A DNA stretch of 64,000 nucleotides from Pseudomonadota bacterium (GTDB lineage: Bacteria > Pseudomonadota > Gammaproteobacteria > Burkholderiales > Rhodocyclaceae), in assembly GCA_018262195.1 (NCBI GenBank), contig JAGTRS010000010.1, forward strand, positions 1-64,000, in the 5' to 3' direction. The notes beneath the pieces were generated by a model, which saw nothing but the letters and a program-made list of their open reading frames with translations, had not been told where the DNA came from and made no database searches. Below, in pieces: positions 17,301 through 30,560 of the stretch. Position 1 is the stretch's first letter. Each line of letters begins with the position of its first letter. The position numbers and the translations under genes were made by a program.

Positions 17301-19295
17301 ATGATTCCTGAAATTGGTCATTTCGCCCTGATCCTGGCGGCGCTGGTTGCCCTGCTCCTCGGCACGCTGCCTCTGGTCGGCGCACACCAGAACCGCATGA
17401 CCTGGGTTGCCGTCGCCCGACCGGCCGCTTCGGCGCTGGCGCTGTTGTTGACGTTTTCCTTTGCTTGCCTGACCCAGGCCTTTGTGACCAACGATTTCTC
17501 GGTGGTTTATGTCGCCCAGCATTCCAATTCGCTGCTGCCGCTGCAATACCGCGTCGCCGCAGTCTGGGGGGGCCATGAGGGTTCGCTGCTGCTGTGGATG
17601 CTGATGCTGACCTGGTGGGCCTTTGGCGTCGCCATGCTGTCGAAGCAACTGCCTGAAACCATGGTCGCCCGCGTGCTCGGTACGCTGGGCCTCGTCGCCT
17701 TCGGTTTCCTCCTGTTCATCCTGATCACCTCAAACCCGTTCGAGCGCCTGCTGCCGGCAGCCGCCGAAGGGCGCGACCTGAATCCGCTGCTCCAGGATTT
17801 CGGACTGATCATTCACCCGCCCCTGCTCTACATGGGCTACGTCGGTTTCTCGGTCGCTTTCGCCTTCGCTATCGCCGCATTGCTTTCCGGTCAGTTGGAT
17901 GCCGCCTGGGCGCGCTGGTCGCGACCATGGACGATGGCCGCCTGGTGCTTCCTGACGCTGGGTATCGCCATGGGTTCCTGGTGGGCCTATTACGAACTGG
18001 GCTGGGGCGGCTGGTGGTTCTGGGATCCGGTCGAAAACGCCTCGTTCATGCCCTGGCTGGTCGGCACTGCACTGATCCATTCGCTGGCGGTCACGGAAAA
18101 ACGGGGCAGCTTCAAGAACTGGACGGTTCTGCTCGCCATTTCCGCCTTCTCGCTGTCGCTGCTCGGCACCTTCCTCGTCCGCTCCGGCGTACTGACCTCG
18201 GTCCATGCCTTCGCCACCGATCCGAGGCGCGGCATTTTCATCCTGATTTTCCTGGTCGCCGTCATCGGTACCTCGCTGGCGCTGTTCGCCTGGCGGGCGC
18301 CGAAAGTCGGTCTGGGCGGACGCTTTGCGCTGGTTTCGCGCGAGTCCATGCTGCTCACCAACAATGTGCTGCTCGTCGTCGCCTGCGCCACCGTACTGCT
18401 CGGCACGCTGTACCCACTGCTCATCGATGCGCTCGGCGTCGGCAAGATTTCGGTCGGTCCGCCGTACTTCAACGCCGTCTTCATCCCGGTCATGACGCCC
18501 ATCCTGTTCCTGATGGGGGTCGGCCCCTTCGCGCGCTGGAAAGAGGCGTCGATCCCGGACATCGTACGCATGGTGCGCTGGGCCCTGCTCGCTGCGGTCG
18601 TCGTCGCCATAGCGCTGCCGCTGGCCTATGGCAGCTGGACGCCGCTAACCGCGCTGGGCCTGCTGCTCGCAGCCTGGATCGTATTCACCGCCGGCATCAA
18701 TTTCACCGAACGCGTCCAGCACACGCGGGGCAACCAGTCCTTCCTGAGTGCCGCGCTCAAGCAACCGCGCAGCTTCTTCGGCATGCATCTCGCCCACTTC
18801 GGCATCGCCGTGTTTGTCGTCGGCGTCACCATGGTCGGCAGCTTCCAGGATGAGAAGGACGTCAAGATGGCGGCCGGCGATGTCGTCACCGTGGCCGGCT
18901 ACAGCTTCACGTTCAATGGCGTTCGCGAGGTTCAGGGGCCGAACTACGTGGCGGCGCAAGGCGACTTCGATCTCTCGGTCAACGGGAAATTTCGCCTGAA
19001 AATGAAACCCGAGAAACGCAATTACGCCTCGTCCGGCATGCCGATGACCGAGGCCGCCATCGACGCCGGTTTCCTCCGCGACGTCTACGTCTCGCTCGGC
19101 GAACCGATCGACCGCGACCGTCCGGAAGGCGAATGGGCCGTCCGCGTCTATTACAAACCTTTCGTCGACTGGATCTGGGCCGGCTGCGTGCTGATGGCAC
19201 TGGGCGGCCTGCTGGCCATGCTCGACCGTCGCTACCGCGTCAAGGCCCGCGCCTCGTCCGCAGTTAAAACCCCGGCTGGAACCCAACACGCATGA
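17301..19295 (+). CDS. ccmF: CcmF, cytochrome c haem lyase core subunit
   Basis: A 664-aa protein with many membrane segments and the WWD motif WGGWWFWDPVENASFMPW near residue 237. CcmF ligates haem to apocytochrome c together with CcmH and CcmI. Length is normal for the family. It overlaps the ccmG start by 4 bp. Confidence 0.97.
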   Translation: MIPEIGHFALILAALVALLLGTLPLVGAHQNRMTWVAVARPAASALALLLTFSFACLTQAFVTNDFSVVYVAQHSNSLLPLQYRVAAVWGGHEGSLLLWMLMLTWWAFGVAMLSKQLPETMVARVLGTLGLVAFGFLLFILITSNPFERLLPAAAEGRDLNPLLQDFGLIIHPPLLYMGYVGFSVAFAFAIAALLSGQLDAAWARWSRPWTMAAWCFLTLGIAMGSWWAYYELGWGGWWFWDPVENASFMPWLVGTALIHSLAVTEKRGSFKNWTVLLAISAFSLSLLGTFLVRSGVLTSVHAFATDPRRGIFILIFLVAVIGTSLALFAWRAPKVGLGGRFALVSRESMLLTNNVLLVVACATVLLGTLYPLLIDALGVGKISVGPPYFNAVFIPVMTPILFLMGVGPFARWKEASIPDIVRMVRWALLAAVVVAIALPLAYGSWTPLTALGLLLAAWIVFTAGINFTERVQHTRGNQSFLSAALKQPRSFFGMHLAHFGIAVFVVGVTMVGSFQDEKDVKMAAGDVVTVAGYSFTFNGVREVQGPNYVAAQGDFDLSVNGKFRLKMKPEKRNYASSGMPMTEAAIDAGFLRDVYVSLGEPIDRDRPEGEWAVRVYYKPFVDWIWAGCVLMALGGLLAMLDRRYRVKARASSAVKTPAGTQHA

Positions 19296-19876
19296 ACCGT
19301 TACTACTGGATTCTCGGCGCCTTCGCCGCCCTCGTCGCCCTGCTCGCCATCGGGCTCAACCTCAACCCGCGCGATGTGCCGTCGCCGCTGGTCGGCAAGC
19401 CGGCCCCGGCCTTCAACCTGAACGTCCTCGAAACGCCGGAAAAAATGATCGGACCGAAGGACATGCAGGGCAAGGTCTGGCTGTTCAACGTCTGGTCGTC
19501 GTGGTGCGTTTCCTGCCGCGCCGAGCACCCGGTGCTCGTCGAGTTCTCGAAGAAGGCCAACGTCCCCCTGATCGGCCTCAATTACAAGGAAGTGCGCGGC
19601 GACGGTAATTTCGACGTGAGCAAGATGCCGGCCGACGAGGAAAAGAAGCTGGCTTTCCAGCGCGCCAACCAGTGGCTCGCCCAGCACGGCAATCCCTACA
19701 CGCTGACGGTCATGGACATCGACGGCCGCGTCGGCATCGATTACGGCGTCTACGGGGTTCCCGAAACCTATGTCGTCGACAAGACCGGGATCATCCGCAT
19801 GAAGCACACCGGCCCGATTTCGCCGGACGTGCTGGCCCAGAAGATCATGCCGCTGCTCGCCGAGCTGAACAAATGA
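19292..19876 (+). CDS. ccmG: CcmG/DsbE, thiol-disulfide protein for apocytochrome c
   Basis: A 194-aa membrane-anchored periplasmic thioredoxin-like protein. The active site is WCVSC near residues 73-77, and the acidic groove segment GVPETYVVDKTG is present. It reduces the CxxCH cysteines of apocytochrome c before haem attachment. The N-terminal segment (about 4-24) is the anchor. It overlaps ccmH by 4 bp. Confidence 0.96.
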   Translation: MNRYYWILGAFAALVALLAIGLNLNPRDVPSPLVGKPAPAFNLNVLETPEKMIGPKDMQGKVWLFNVWSSWCVSCRAEHPVLVEFSKKANVPLIGLNYKEVRGDGNFDVSKMPADEEKKLAFQRANQWLAQHGNPYTLTVMDIDGRVGIDYGVYGVPETYVVDKTGIIRMKHTGPISPDVLAQKIMPLLAELNK

Positions 19877-20361
19877 CGCGCTACATCCTGATTGCACTTT
19901 TCATTTTTGGCGCTTTTTTCCGGTCGACCGTCACATTCGCCGACGCGGCCACCGAAGCCGCCATGGCCGCCGACCCGGTCGCCGAAAAGCGTCTGCAGAA
20001 GCTGTCCGAGGAACTGCGCTGCCTGGTCTGCCAGAACCAGACGATTGCCGACTCGAATGCCGAGCTGGCCCAGGACCTGCGCCGCGAAGTGCGGACCATG
20101 ATCAAGGACGGCAAGTCGGACAAGGAAATCGTGGACTTCATGGTCACCCGCTACGGCGACTTCGTCCTCTATCGCCCGCCGGTCAAAGGCATCACGCTGC
20201 TACTCTGGGGCGGCCCCATCGCCCTGATGCTGCTCGGCCTCTTTCTCCTGCAGCGCTACCTGCGTAGCCGCGCGACCCGTATCAACGCCGAAGAGCAGCC
20301 CCTGTCGGCCGCCGACGCCAGCCGCGCAGATGCGCTGCTCAAGGAACTCGACCCGAAATGA
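19873..20361 (+). CDS. ccmH: CcmH (CycL), apocytochrome thiol reductase of the haem lyase
   Basis: A 162-aa periplasmic protein with a signal peptide, the redox motif LRCLVCQNQ and a C-terminal membrane segment (LLLWGGPIALMLLGLFLL). This is the short form of CcmH; the TPR part is a separate gene, ccmI. The ATG at 19873 overlaps the ccmG stop. A longer frame upstream is a shadow of ccmG. Confidence 0.96.
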   Translation: MTRYILIALFIFGAFFRSTVTFADAATEAAMAADPVAEKRLQKLSEELRCLVCQNQTIADSNAELAQDLRREVRTMIKDGKSDKEIVDFMVTRYGDFVLYRPPVKGITLLLWGGPIALMLLGLFLLQRYLRSRATRINAEEQPLSAADASRADALLKELDPK

Positions 20362-21191
20362 CCCAGTTTGCCATTTTCGCCACCCTGCTCATCGTGGTGG
20401 TTGCCGCCTTTGTCCTGCCGCCGCTTTGGCTCGGCCTGCGCGCCCCCAAATCCACGACCGACCGCAAGGAAGCCAATCTCGCCATTTTCCGCGACCAGCT
20501 GGCCGAACTCGAACGCGAGAACGCCGAAGGTTCGCTCGCGGGTAGCGACTTCGAACAAGCCAAAAACGAGCTCCAGCGTCGCCTGCTCGACGAACTCGGC
20601 GCCGGCAGCGAGGCGGCAGCGACCCATGGCCCGAGCCGCAAGGCAGCGATCGCCGTGCTCTTCCTGCTGCCCGTTCTCGGCCTGCTCGGCTATAACACGC
20701 TTGGCAATCCGCGGGCCCTGGACCCGATGCAAACGGCCTCACCGCAGGAAATGACACCGGAAAAGATCAACGACATGGTCGCTTCCCTGGCCGAAAAACT
20801 GAAAGCCAACCCGGACAACGTCCAGGGCTGGCTCATGCTGGCCCGATCCTACAAGTCGATGGGACGCTACGACGAAGCGGTCGACGCCTTCGCCAAGGTC
20901 GAAAGCGCCATCGGCAACGATCCAGACCAACTCGCCAGCTATGCCGAGACCATCGCCATGGCCAACGGCAAGGGCATCACCGGCAAATCCGTCCAGCTCG
21001 TCGAGCGCGCCCTGAAGATCGATCCGAACCACGGCCACAGTCTCTTCCTGGCCGGCGCGGCCGCCATGGAAGCCGGTCAGAACAAGAAGGGCATCGCCTA
21101 CTGGGAAGCCTTGCTGCCACAGGTCGAGCCCGGTTCGGACATCGACCGCATGCTGCGCGGCGGCATCGAAAAGATGAAGGCCGCCAAGTAG
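20358..21191 (+). CDS. ccmI: CcmI (CycH), TPR apocytochrome chaperone
   Basis: A 277-aa protein with two N-terminal membrane segments (about 4-24 and 95-115) and a periplasmic TPR region (LMLARSYKSMGRYDEAVDAF near 157-176). CcmI binds the C-terminal helix of apocytochrome c and hands it to CcmFH. It overlaps ccmH by 4 bp and is the last ccm gene. Confidence 0.94.
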   Translation: MTQFAIFATLLIVVVAAFVLPPLWLGLRAPKSTTDRKEANLAIFRDQLAELERENAEGSLAGSDFEQAKNELQRRLLDELGAGSEAAATHGPSRKAAIAVLFLLPVLGLLGYNTLGNPRALDPMQTASPQEMTPEKINDMVASLAEKLKANPDNVQGWLMLARSYKSMGRYDEAVDAFAKVESAIGNDPDQLASYAETIAMANGKGITGKSVQLVERALKIDPNHGHSLFLAGAAAMEAGQNKKGIAYWEALLPQVEPGSDIDRMLRGGIEKMKAAK

Positions 21192-21198
21192 CACCCCG

Positions 21199-21675
21199 AT
21201 GGTCGACCTGTCGCGACGCGGTTTCTTCCGCGGGCGAGTTCGCCCCAGAGCAGAAATCCGCCCGCCCTGGGCGCGAGACGAAGGGGAATTCGTCGACCGT
21301 TGTACGCGCTGCAACGACTGCCTGAAAGTCTGCCCGACCGGCATCCTCGTTGCCGGCGACGGCGGCTATCCGACCGTCGACTTCAGCCTGGGCGAATGTA
21401 CGTTCTGCGGCGATTGCGTCACGGCCTGCCAGCCGAATGCCCTGCACCGCCAAGGCGAGCGGGCAGCCTGGCCATACCGTGCCCAGATTGGCGAGGATTG
21501 TCTGCCCCGTCAGGGCGTCGAATGCCGAGTGTGTGGCGACTTCTGCGAACCGCGCGCCATCCGCTTTGCGCCCCGGATCGGGGGCTGCCCGCAGCCCGAA
21601 ATCGATACCGGGAAATGCACCGGCTGTGGCGCCTGTGTCGCGCCCTGCCCGGTGACGGCGATCCGTGTCCGCTGA
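21199..21675 (+). CDS. napF: NapF-type ferredoxin protein
   Basis: A 158-aa cytoplasmic iron-sulfur protein with a short Arg-rich start (MVDLSRRGFFRG) and Cys clusters CTRCNDCLKVCP, CTFCGDCVTACQ and CTGCGACVAPCP, plus a fourth incomplete group (CRVCGDFCEP). This is the NapF layout; NapF helps mature the periplasmic nitrate reductase NapA. No other nap gene is in the window. It lies 7 bp after ccmI, so it is probably co-transcribed. The ribosome site is weak. Confidence 0.88.
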   Translation: MVDLSRRGFFRGRVRPRAEIRPPWARDEGEFVDRCTRCNDCLKVCPTGILVAGDGGYPTVDFSLGECTFCGDCVTACQPNALHRQGERAAWPYRAQIGEDCLPRQGVECRVCGDFCEPRAIRFAPRIGGCPQPEIDTGKCTGCGACVAPCPVTAIRVR

Positions 21676-21678
21676 ATG

Positions 21679-21939
21679 CTATTGTTCCGGCGCCGGGGGC
21701 ACCAGCGGCGGCGGCGAGAAGCCGAGTTTGATCATTTCGGCCTCCAGCTTGATGCGCAGCACGAGCAAACCTTCAAGCGACTCGCGCGCCTTGTCGTTCG
21801 CCCATCCGGATCGATGATTTCGCAAACACGCGTCGATTTCATGGCGATTCGCCAGATTGATGCCGCAAACGGCTGCGTAATGATGAATCTCGCTATCAAG
21901 ATTCTTCAATTCGCGATCATAATGTTCAAATCCGCTCAT
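21679..21939 (-). CDS. Small hypothetical protein, 86 aa
   Basis: No family is recognised. The protein is soluble and rich in charged residues, with MSGFEHYDRELKNLDSEIHH at the start, a possible helical segment (ESLEGLLVLRIKLEAEMIKLG) and a Pro-rich C-terminal tail. It faces the 511-aa gene at 21969, leaving 29 bp between the two starts, and its 3' end meets napF. Composition looks like a real protein, not a shadow. It may be regulated with its divergent neighbour. Confidence 0.65.
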   Translation of the reverse strand: MSGFEHYDRELKNLDSEIHHYAAVCGINLANRHEIDACLRNHRSGWANDKARESLEGLLVLRIKLEAEMIKLGFSPPPLVPPAPEQ

Positions 21940-21968
21940 TGCTTAAGCATACTCCGGAAGGAGCAACC

Positions 21969-23504
21969 ATGCACTGGCTAAAACTACCCGACCCCCGCAA
22001 GAACATCGCCCTCGCGTTTCAGGACCTGCCCTCGGCCAAGGCCTGGCTGGCCAGCCAACCGCAGGCCCAGCCCATGCACATGCTGGCCGCCATCGGCCTG
22101 CAGATCGAAGCCATCGAAGCCTCGACTCTGCCGCCGGCGGTCGCCGTCGAGCTGCTTAACCTGCTGCGCAAGGCCTCGGTCCCCGCGCAGGACGCCATCG
22201 AGCCCCGCTATGTTCGCAAGGCGCTGCCCATGCTCGACGACGACCAGCGGACCTTCGACGTCGCCCAACGCCTGTGGCAACGCCTGAGTACCGGCTATCT
22301 GCGGCTGGCGCCGCATTTCCCGCCAAACGAGAAAGGCGTTCTCCTGCACCGTGCGGCCTGCGCCGTCCGGATGGCGCAATACTGCCATTTCCTCGCCGCC
22401 CGGGAGTGTCCCGCCCTGCTCGACCAGCTGCTCTTTGCCATTCTCGACCAGGCCAATTCGAGTGGTCAGCTGCGTCAGACCGTCCCCGATCCCGACTTTC
22501 CCCATCTCGGCGACATGTCCATTGCCGGCCACCTGGCCTGGGCCTTCATGCTGCGCCTGGTCGATCCCTATCGCCTTTCCGCGCCCCAACTGGCCGTCGC
22601 CAATCGGGCGCTGAGCCGCTGGCGCGAACTGGTGAATTTCCAGGCGATGGCCAGCGACGATCATGACGACCACTCGGTCGATATCGGCCCCTTGTTCGGC
22701 GCCCCGATGCCCGAAGGCATGCCGCGCTGGATCGAGGTACGCAAGGTGACACGCAAGATCGCCCAGCGCATTGCTGCCCTCAAGGCAGGAGAGTCGCCGG
22801 AATCACTGAAACTGGGTCGCGAACTATCCGCTGCGGCATGCATTCGCCTGTTGCACGACATCGAGGCCAGCCTGGAGTCGCATGTCGACAGCCACGGAAC
22901 GGAAATCGGCGAGATCGAGCTCGCCTTCGGTGCCGAATTCGCCTATGCCGCCTTCACGGGCGAAATGATTGTCCAGGAAGGCGCACTCGATCTCGGGAGC
23001 GCATCGCTGGCGCACCAACGGACAGCCCTGTTTGGGTTCGACCAGGTCACCAGCCTCAACACGGCAGTCAAGAAGCTCAACGTCCCCGGCGAAAACTGGC
23101 TGCTGGTCGATGGCAAGGCGATCCGCCCGGCCGATCGCAAGGGCGCACGGCGCCAGTCGCCGTGCCTGATCGCTTCGACGTCGCTCGGCCCACCGCGGCT
23201 CGGCGTCATGGTCGGCCTGCAAAGCATTCCCGGCGGGGCACTGGCGGCAGACCTGCGCTGGTACACGATGCGGGTCGAAGCGGGGCGCCTGGCTCGCCAG
23301 ACCGTCCCCGGCCAAGCCGCGCCGGTTGTCCCGGTCTTCCTGCTCCATGAAGGCAAGGAATGCAGCCTGATCGTCCCGAGTACGGCCGGCATTCGCTTGG
23401 AAACGGGCGTCACACTGGAAGGGACCTCGGTGGGGCACGTCATGCCCACGGAAGTCCTCGAACGCGGTATCGATTTCGTCCGCTACGCGGTCAACAAGCA
23501 ATAA
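21969..23504 (+). CDS. Hypothetical protein, 511 aa
   Basis: No family is recognised with confidence. No signal peptide or membrane segment is seen, so it is probably cytoplasmic. The N-terminal 300 residues look largely helical. The C-terminal 150 residues (from about IASTSLGPPRLG) look beta-rich and could be a small regulatory domain such as PilZ, but I do not see a clear PilZ RxxxR/DxSxxG motif. The ATG at 21969 is chosen because AGGAG lies 7 nt ahead; a start at 21939 would run into the divergent gene. A strong terminator follows. Confidence 0.85.
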   Translation: MHWLKLPDPRKNIALAFQDLPSAKAWLASQPQAQPMHMLAAIGLQIEAIEASTLPPAVAVELLNLLRKASVPAQDAIEPRYVRKALPMLDDDQRTFDVAQRLWQRLSTGYLRLAPHFPPNEKGVLLHRAACAVRMAQYCHFLAARECPALLDQLLFAILDQANSSGQLRQTVPDPDFPHLGDMSIAGHLAWAFMLRLVDPYRLSAPQLAVANRALSRWRELVNFQAMASDDHDDHSVDIGPLFGAPMPEGMPRWIEVRKVTRKIAQRIAALKAGESPESLKLGRELSAAACIRLLHDIEASLESHVDSHGTEIGEIELAFGAEFAYAAFTGEMIVQEGALDLGSASLAHQRTALFGFDQVTSLNTAVKKLNVPGENWLLVDGKAIRPADRKGARRQSPCLIASTSLGPPRLGVMVGLQSIPGGALAADLRWYTMRVEAGRLARQTVPGQAAPVVPVFLLHEGKECSLIVPSTAGIRLETGVTLEGTSVGHVMPTEVLERGIDFVRYAVNKQ

Positions 23505-23506
23505 AA

Positions 23507-23530
23507 AAGGCCCGCTGGTGAGCGGGCCTT
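23507..23530. terminator. Bidirectional terminator between the 511-aa gene and pccA
   Basis: AAGGCCCGCT and AGCGGGCCTT form a 10-bp stem with a GGTG loop. On the minus strand a run of six T follows, so it should end the pccA transcript well. On the plus strand the T-run is weaker. Confidence 0.9.
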
Positions 23531-23570
23531 CATTCTTACGGTCAACCGGAAAAACCGGCCAAAATCGAAA

Positions 23571-25564
23571 TCATTCGAATTCGATGATGACCTGATCGAC
23601 CGTCAGGCTTTCGCCGGCAGCCGCCGAGATCTTCTTGACCTTGCAGTCCTGGTCGGCCTTGAGGATGTTTTCCATCTTCATGGCTTCGATGATGGCCAGC
23701 TTTTCGCCGGCCTTCACTTCCTGACCGACCTTGACCGCGACTTCGCGCAGCAGGCCCGGCATCGGCGAGATCAGGAACTTGGAAAGATCCGGTGCCTGCT
23801 TTTCTGGCATCAGCGACAGCAGTTCAGCAGCGCGGGCGCTCATGACCATGAAGTCGGCACGGGTACCCCAGTGGAACAGGCTGTACTTGGTCTTGTGACG
23901 CTCGACCTGCAGCGTGAAAGGCTGACCGTTGCAGGTGCCGTTGAACAGCGACTCGCCCAGCTTCCAGGACGAACGCAGCTCGTAGTGCTGACCCTTGTAC
24001 TCGATGTCGTAGCCACCGTCGACCAGACGGGCGGTAACCTGATGATGCTGATTGCCAGCCTGATCCAGGCGAACGACCATCCAGTTGTCGCTAACCAGAC
24101 GCTCATGGCCCTGCAACTGGCCGGAAATGGACGCCGAACGGTCGGTGAAGGCGCGATAGACGTAGGCAGCGACGGAAACCAGCAGGGCCGGATCATCGTG
24201 CGGCACCATCGAGGCATCGAAGCCCGTCGGGTAGTGCTTGGGGATGAAGCCGGTGTCGAAGATGCCGGAATGGAACACCGGGTGCTGCATGAGCGCGGCC
24301 TGGAACGGAATGTTCGAGGAAATGCCACGGATCACGAAGGCATTCAGCGCGTCGCGCATGCGGTTGATGGCGGTAGCGCGATCCTTGCCGTGCACGATGA
24401 GCTTGGCGATCATCGAATCGTAGAACATCGAGATCTCGCCACCGTCGTAGACACCGGTATCGACGCGGGTCGTACCGGTGGCGTCCGAGGTCTCGGCCGG
24501 CGGCAGGAACTTGACCAGACGACCGGTCGACGGCAGGAAGCCGCGGAACGGGTCTTCGGCATTGATCCGGCACTCCATGGCCCAGCCGTCGATCTTCACG
24601 TCGGCCTGGGTCAGCGGCAGCTTTTCGCCGTAGGCAACGCGAATCATCTGCTCGACGAGGTCCAGCCCGGTGATCAGTTCGGTGACCGGGTGTTCCACCT
24701 GCAAGCGGGTGTTCATTTCCAGGAAGTAGAACTCCTTGGTCGCGCCGGACACCACGAATTCGACCGTACCGGCCGATTCGTAATTCACAGCACGGGCCAG
24801 CGCCACGGCCTGTTCGCCCATCGCCTTGCGCATCTCGGGATCGACGAAGGGGCTCGGCGCCTCTTCGATGACCTTCTGGTGACGACGCTGGATCGAGCAG
24901 TCACGCTCGTTCAGGTAAACGTAGTTGCCGTGCGAGTCGCCGAGCACCTGGATTTCGATGTGGCGCGGTTCGAGCACGTACTTTTCGATGAAGACGCGGT
25001 CGTCACCGAAAGAGTTGCGAGCTTCATTGACGCAGGAAGAGAAACCTTCGTGCGCCTCGGCATCGTTGTAGGCCACCCGCAGACCCTTGCCACCGCCGCC
25101 GGCGGAAGCCTTGATCATGACCGGGTAGCCGATGCCCTGGGCGATCTTGACGGCTTCGTCAGGACCGGCAATGGCGTCGTTGTAACCCGGGATGGTATTG
25201 ACCTGGGCTTCGATGGCGAGCTTCTTGGACTCGATCTTGTCGCCCATTTTGGCGACCGAGTAATGTTTCGGGCCGATGAACTTGATGCCTTCTTCTTCCA
25301 GGCGACGGGAGAAGGTGGCGTTCTCGGACAGGAAGCCGTAGCCCGGATGGACAGCCTGAGCACCGGTCTGCTTGCAGGCAGCGATGATCTTGTCCATGAC
25401 CAGGTAGGACTCTTTCGATGCGGCCGGGCCGATACAGACGGCTTCGTCAGCGAGATCGACGTGCAGCGCATCCTTGTCGGCTTCCGAGTACACGGCAACC
25501 GTCTTGATCCCCATCTTGCGGGCGGTCTTGATAACGCGGCAGGCGATTTCGCCGCGGTTTGCGA

Positions 25565-25583
<19 letters not shown>
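23571..25583 (-). CDS. pccA: Propionyl-CoA (acyl-CoA) carboxylase alpha subunit, biotin carboxylase/BCCP
   Basis: A 670-aa protein with biotin carboxylase, ATP-grasp ([11 protein letters not shown]) and C-terminal biotinyl domains. Biotin attaches to Lys in EAMKMEN near residue 635. With PccB it carboxylates propionyl-CoA to methylmalonyl-CoA. Its place after mcm, meaB and pccB favours propionyl-CoA over acetyl-CoA as substrate. Because of the pccB frameshift the start now overlaps the pccB reading frame by 19 bp; originally there were about 20 bp between them. Confidence 0.94.
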
Positions 25584-27196
<1,613 letters not shown>

Positions 27197-27223
27197 AGAA
27201 AACTCCCTAAGTGGATCGGGTGA

Positions 27224-28234
27224 TTAGTGTTTCAGATAGTCGAGCAGTGCATACGCGGCGGTTGCCGGGGTCGTATGGCCCTCCTCGACGGATCGGGTGA
27301 AGGCGGGCAGGTTTTCCTGCACACGCGGGTGATGACGGAAATACTGGCGCAGGCCGGAGTCGATCAGTTGCCACATCCAGCTCAGGGCCTGATGCTGGCG
27401 CTTGGCGTCGAATTCACCGGTCGGCCTCAAGGCGGCCTGGTATTTCTCGACCTGTTCCCAGAAATCGGCAATACCTTCCTTGTGCAAAGCGGAGAGCGTA
27501 ATGACCGGCGGCGCCCAGTTGGGTGAGGCCGGACGCAGCATGTGCAGCGCGTTGCGCCATTGGGCGCGAACCACGGCGGTCGCCTGACGATCGATATCCG
27601 CCTTGTTGATGATCACCATGTCGGCGATCTCGACAATGCCTTTTTTGATTGCCTGCAGGTCGTCGCCGGCATTTGGCAATTGCAGCAGACAGAACATGTC
27701 GACCATGCCGGCCACTGTCGTTTCCGATTGGCCGACGCCGACGGTCTCGATGATGATGACGTCGTAGCCGGAAGCCTCGCAAAGCAGCATGGCTTCACGC
27801 GACTTTTCTGCGACTCCGCCGAGCGAACCGGATGACGGACTGGGCCTGATGAAAGCTTCCTCGCGCTGGCTGAGGAGTTCCATCCGCGTCTTGTCGCCAA
27901 GGATGGAACCGCCGGAGACCGACGACGATGGGTCGACGGCGAGCACGGCCAGTTTCTTGCCCTGCTCGATCAGCCAGACGCCAAGCGCTTCGATGAACGT
28001 AGACTTGCCCGCCCCCGGCACGCCGGAAATGCCGATGCGAATGGCCTTGCCGGTGCTCGGCAAAATTGCGTTGAGCACTTGCTGGGCGCGCTGCTGATGA
28101 TCGGGACGCGTCGACTCGATCAGCGTGATGGCCTTGGCCAGCGCACGGCGCTGACCGGCCAGAACGCCGTCAACCAACGACTGATCGGCAGTCAAAAGAG
28201 AATGAGCCAGCACAGGAGCTTCGCCCAGATTCAT
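27224..28234 (-). CDS. meaB: MeaB/ArgK GTPase, chaperone of methylmalonyl-CoA mutase
   Basis: A 336-aa G3E GTPase with Walker A GVPGAGKST near residue 71 and the MeaB signatures DPSSSVSGGSILGDKTRM and ETVGVGQSE. MeaB gates adenosylcobalamin loading and protects methylmalonyl-CoA mutase from inactivation. It lies 8 bp after mcm and 27 bp before pccB, all on the same strand. Confidence 0.96.
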   Translation of the reverse strand: MNLGEAPVLAHSLLTADQSLVDGVLAGQRRALAKAITLIESTRPDHQQRAQQVLNAILPSTGKAIRIGISGVPGAGKSTFIEALGVWLIEQGKKLAVLAVDPSSSVSGGSILGDKTRMELLSQREEAFIRPSPSSGSLGGVAEKSREAMLLCEASGYDVIIIETVGVGQSETTVAGMVDMFCLLQLPNAGDDLQAIKKGIVEIADMVIINKADIDRQATAVVRAQWRNALHMLRPASPNWAPPVITLSALHKEGIADFWEQVEKYQAALRPTGEFDAKRQHQALSWMWQLIDSGLRQYFRHHPRVQENLPAFTRSVEEGHTTPATAAYALLDYLKH

Positions 28235-28242
28235 TCGGCGGA

Positions 28243-30393
<2,151 letters not shown>

Positions 30394-30435
30394 GACACAC
30401 CCCTCGCTGATTCGATTTTTTCGGGCTTATGATGC

Positions 30436-30473
30436 AGAATTCAAAATTCTACGCTTTTGGGCCCAGCTTGACA
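30436..30473. promoter_or_regulatory. Candidate mcm promoter with inverted repeat
   Basis: On the minus strand ATGTCA (30473-30468 side) and TAGAAT (30451-30446) are separated by 17 bp, giving a plausible sigma-70 promoter for mcm. An inverted repeat AGAATT-N3-AATTCT (30436-30450) covers the -10 and start. This is inferred from consensus matches only. Confidence 0.4.
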
Positions 30474-30511
30474 TACCAAGCCCCACATAATACTGTATCC
30501 ATAATTATGGA
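30468..30511 (+). promoter_or_regulatory. Candidate promoter and 14-bp palindromic operator of the GntR gene
   Basis: TTGACA (30468-30473) is followed after 17 bp by TACTGT, a weak -10. Just downstream, TCCATAATTATGGA (30498-30511) is a perfect 14-bp palindrome close to the expected transcript start. This is a good candidate for autoregulation by the gene product. A start at 30429 would lie upstream of this promoter and is therefore not used. Confidence 0.5.
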
Positions 30512-30560
30512 AGCAAGTCAGCAAAGCACTGACTTCGCCCGCCGAGACCACACCAAGACA

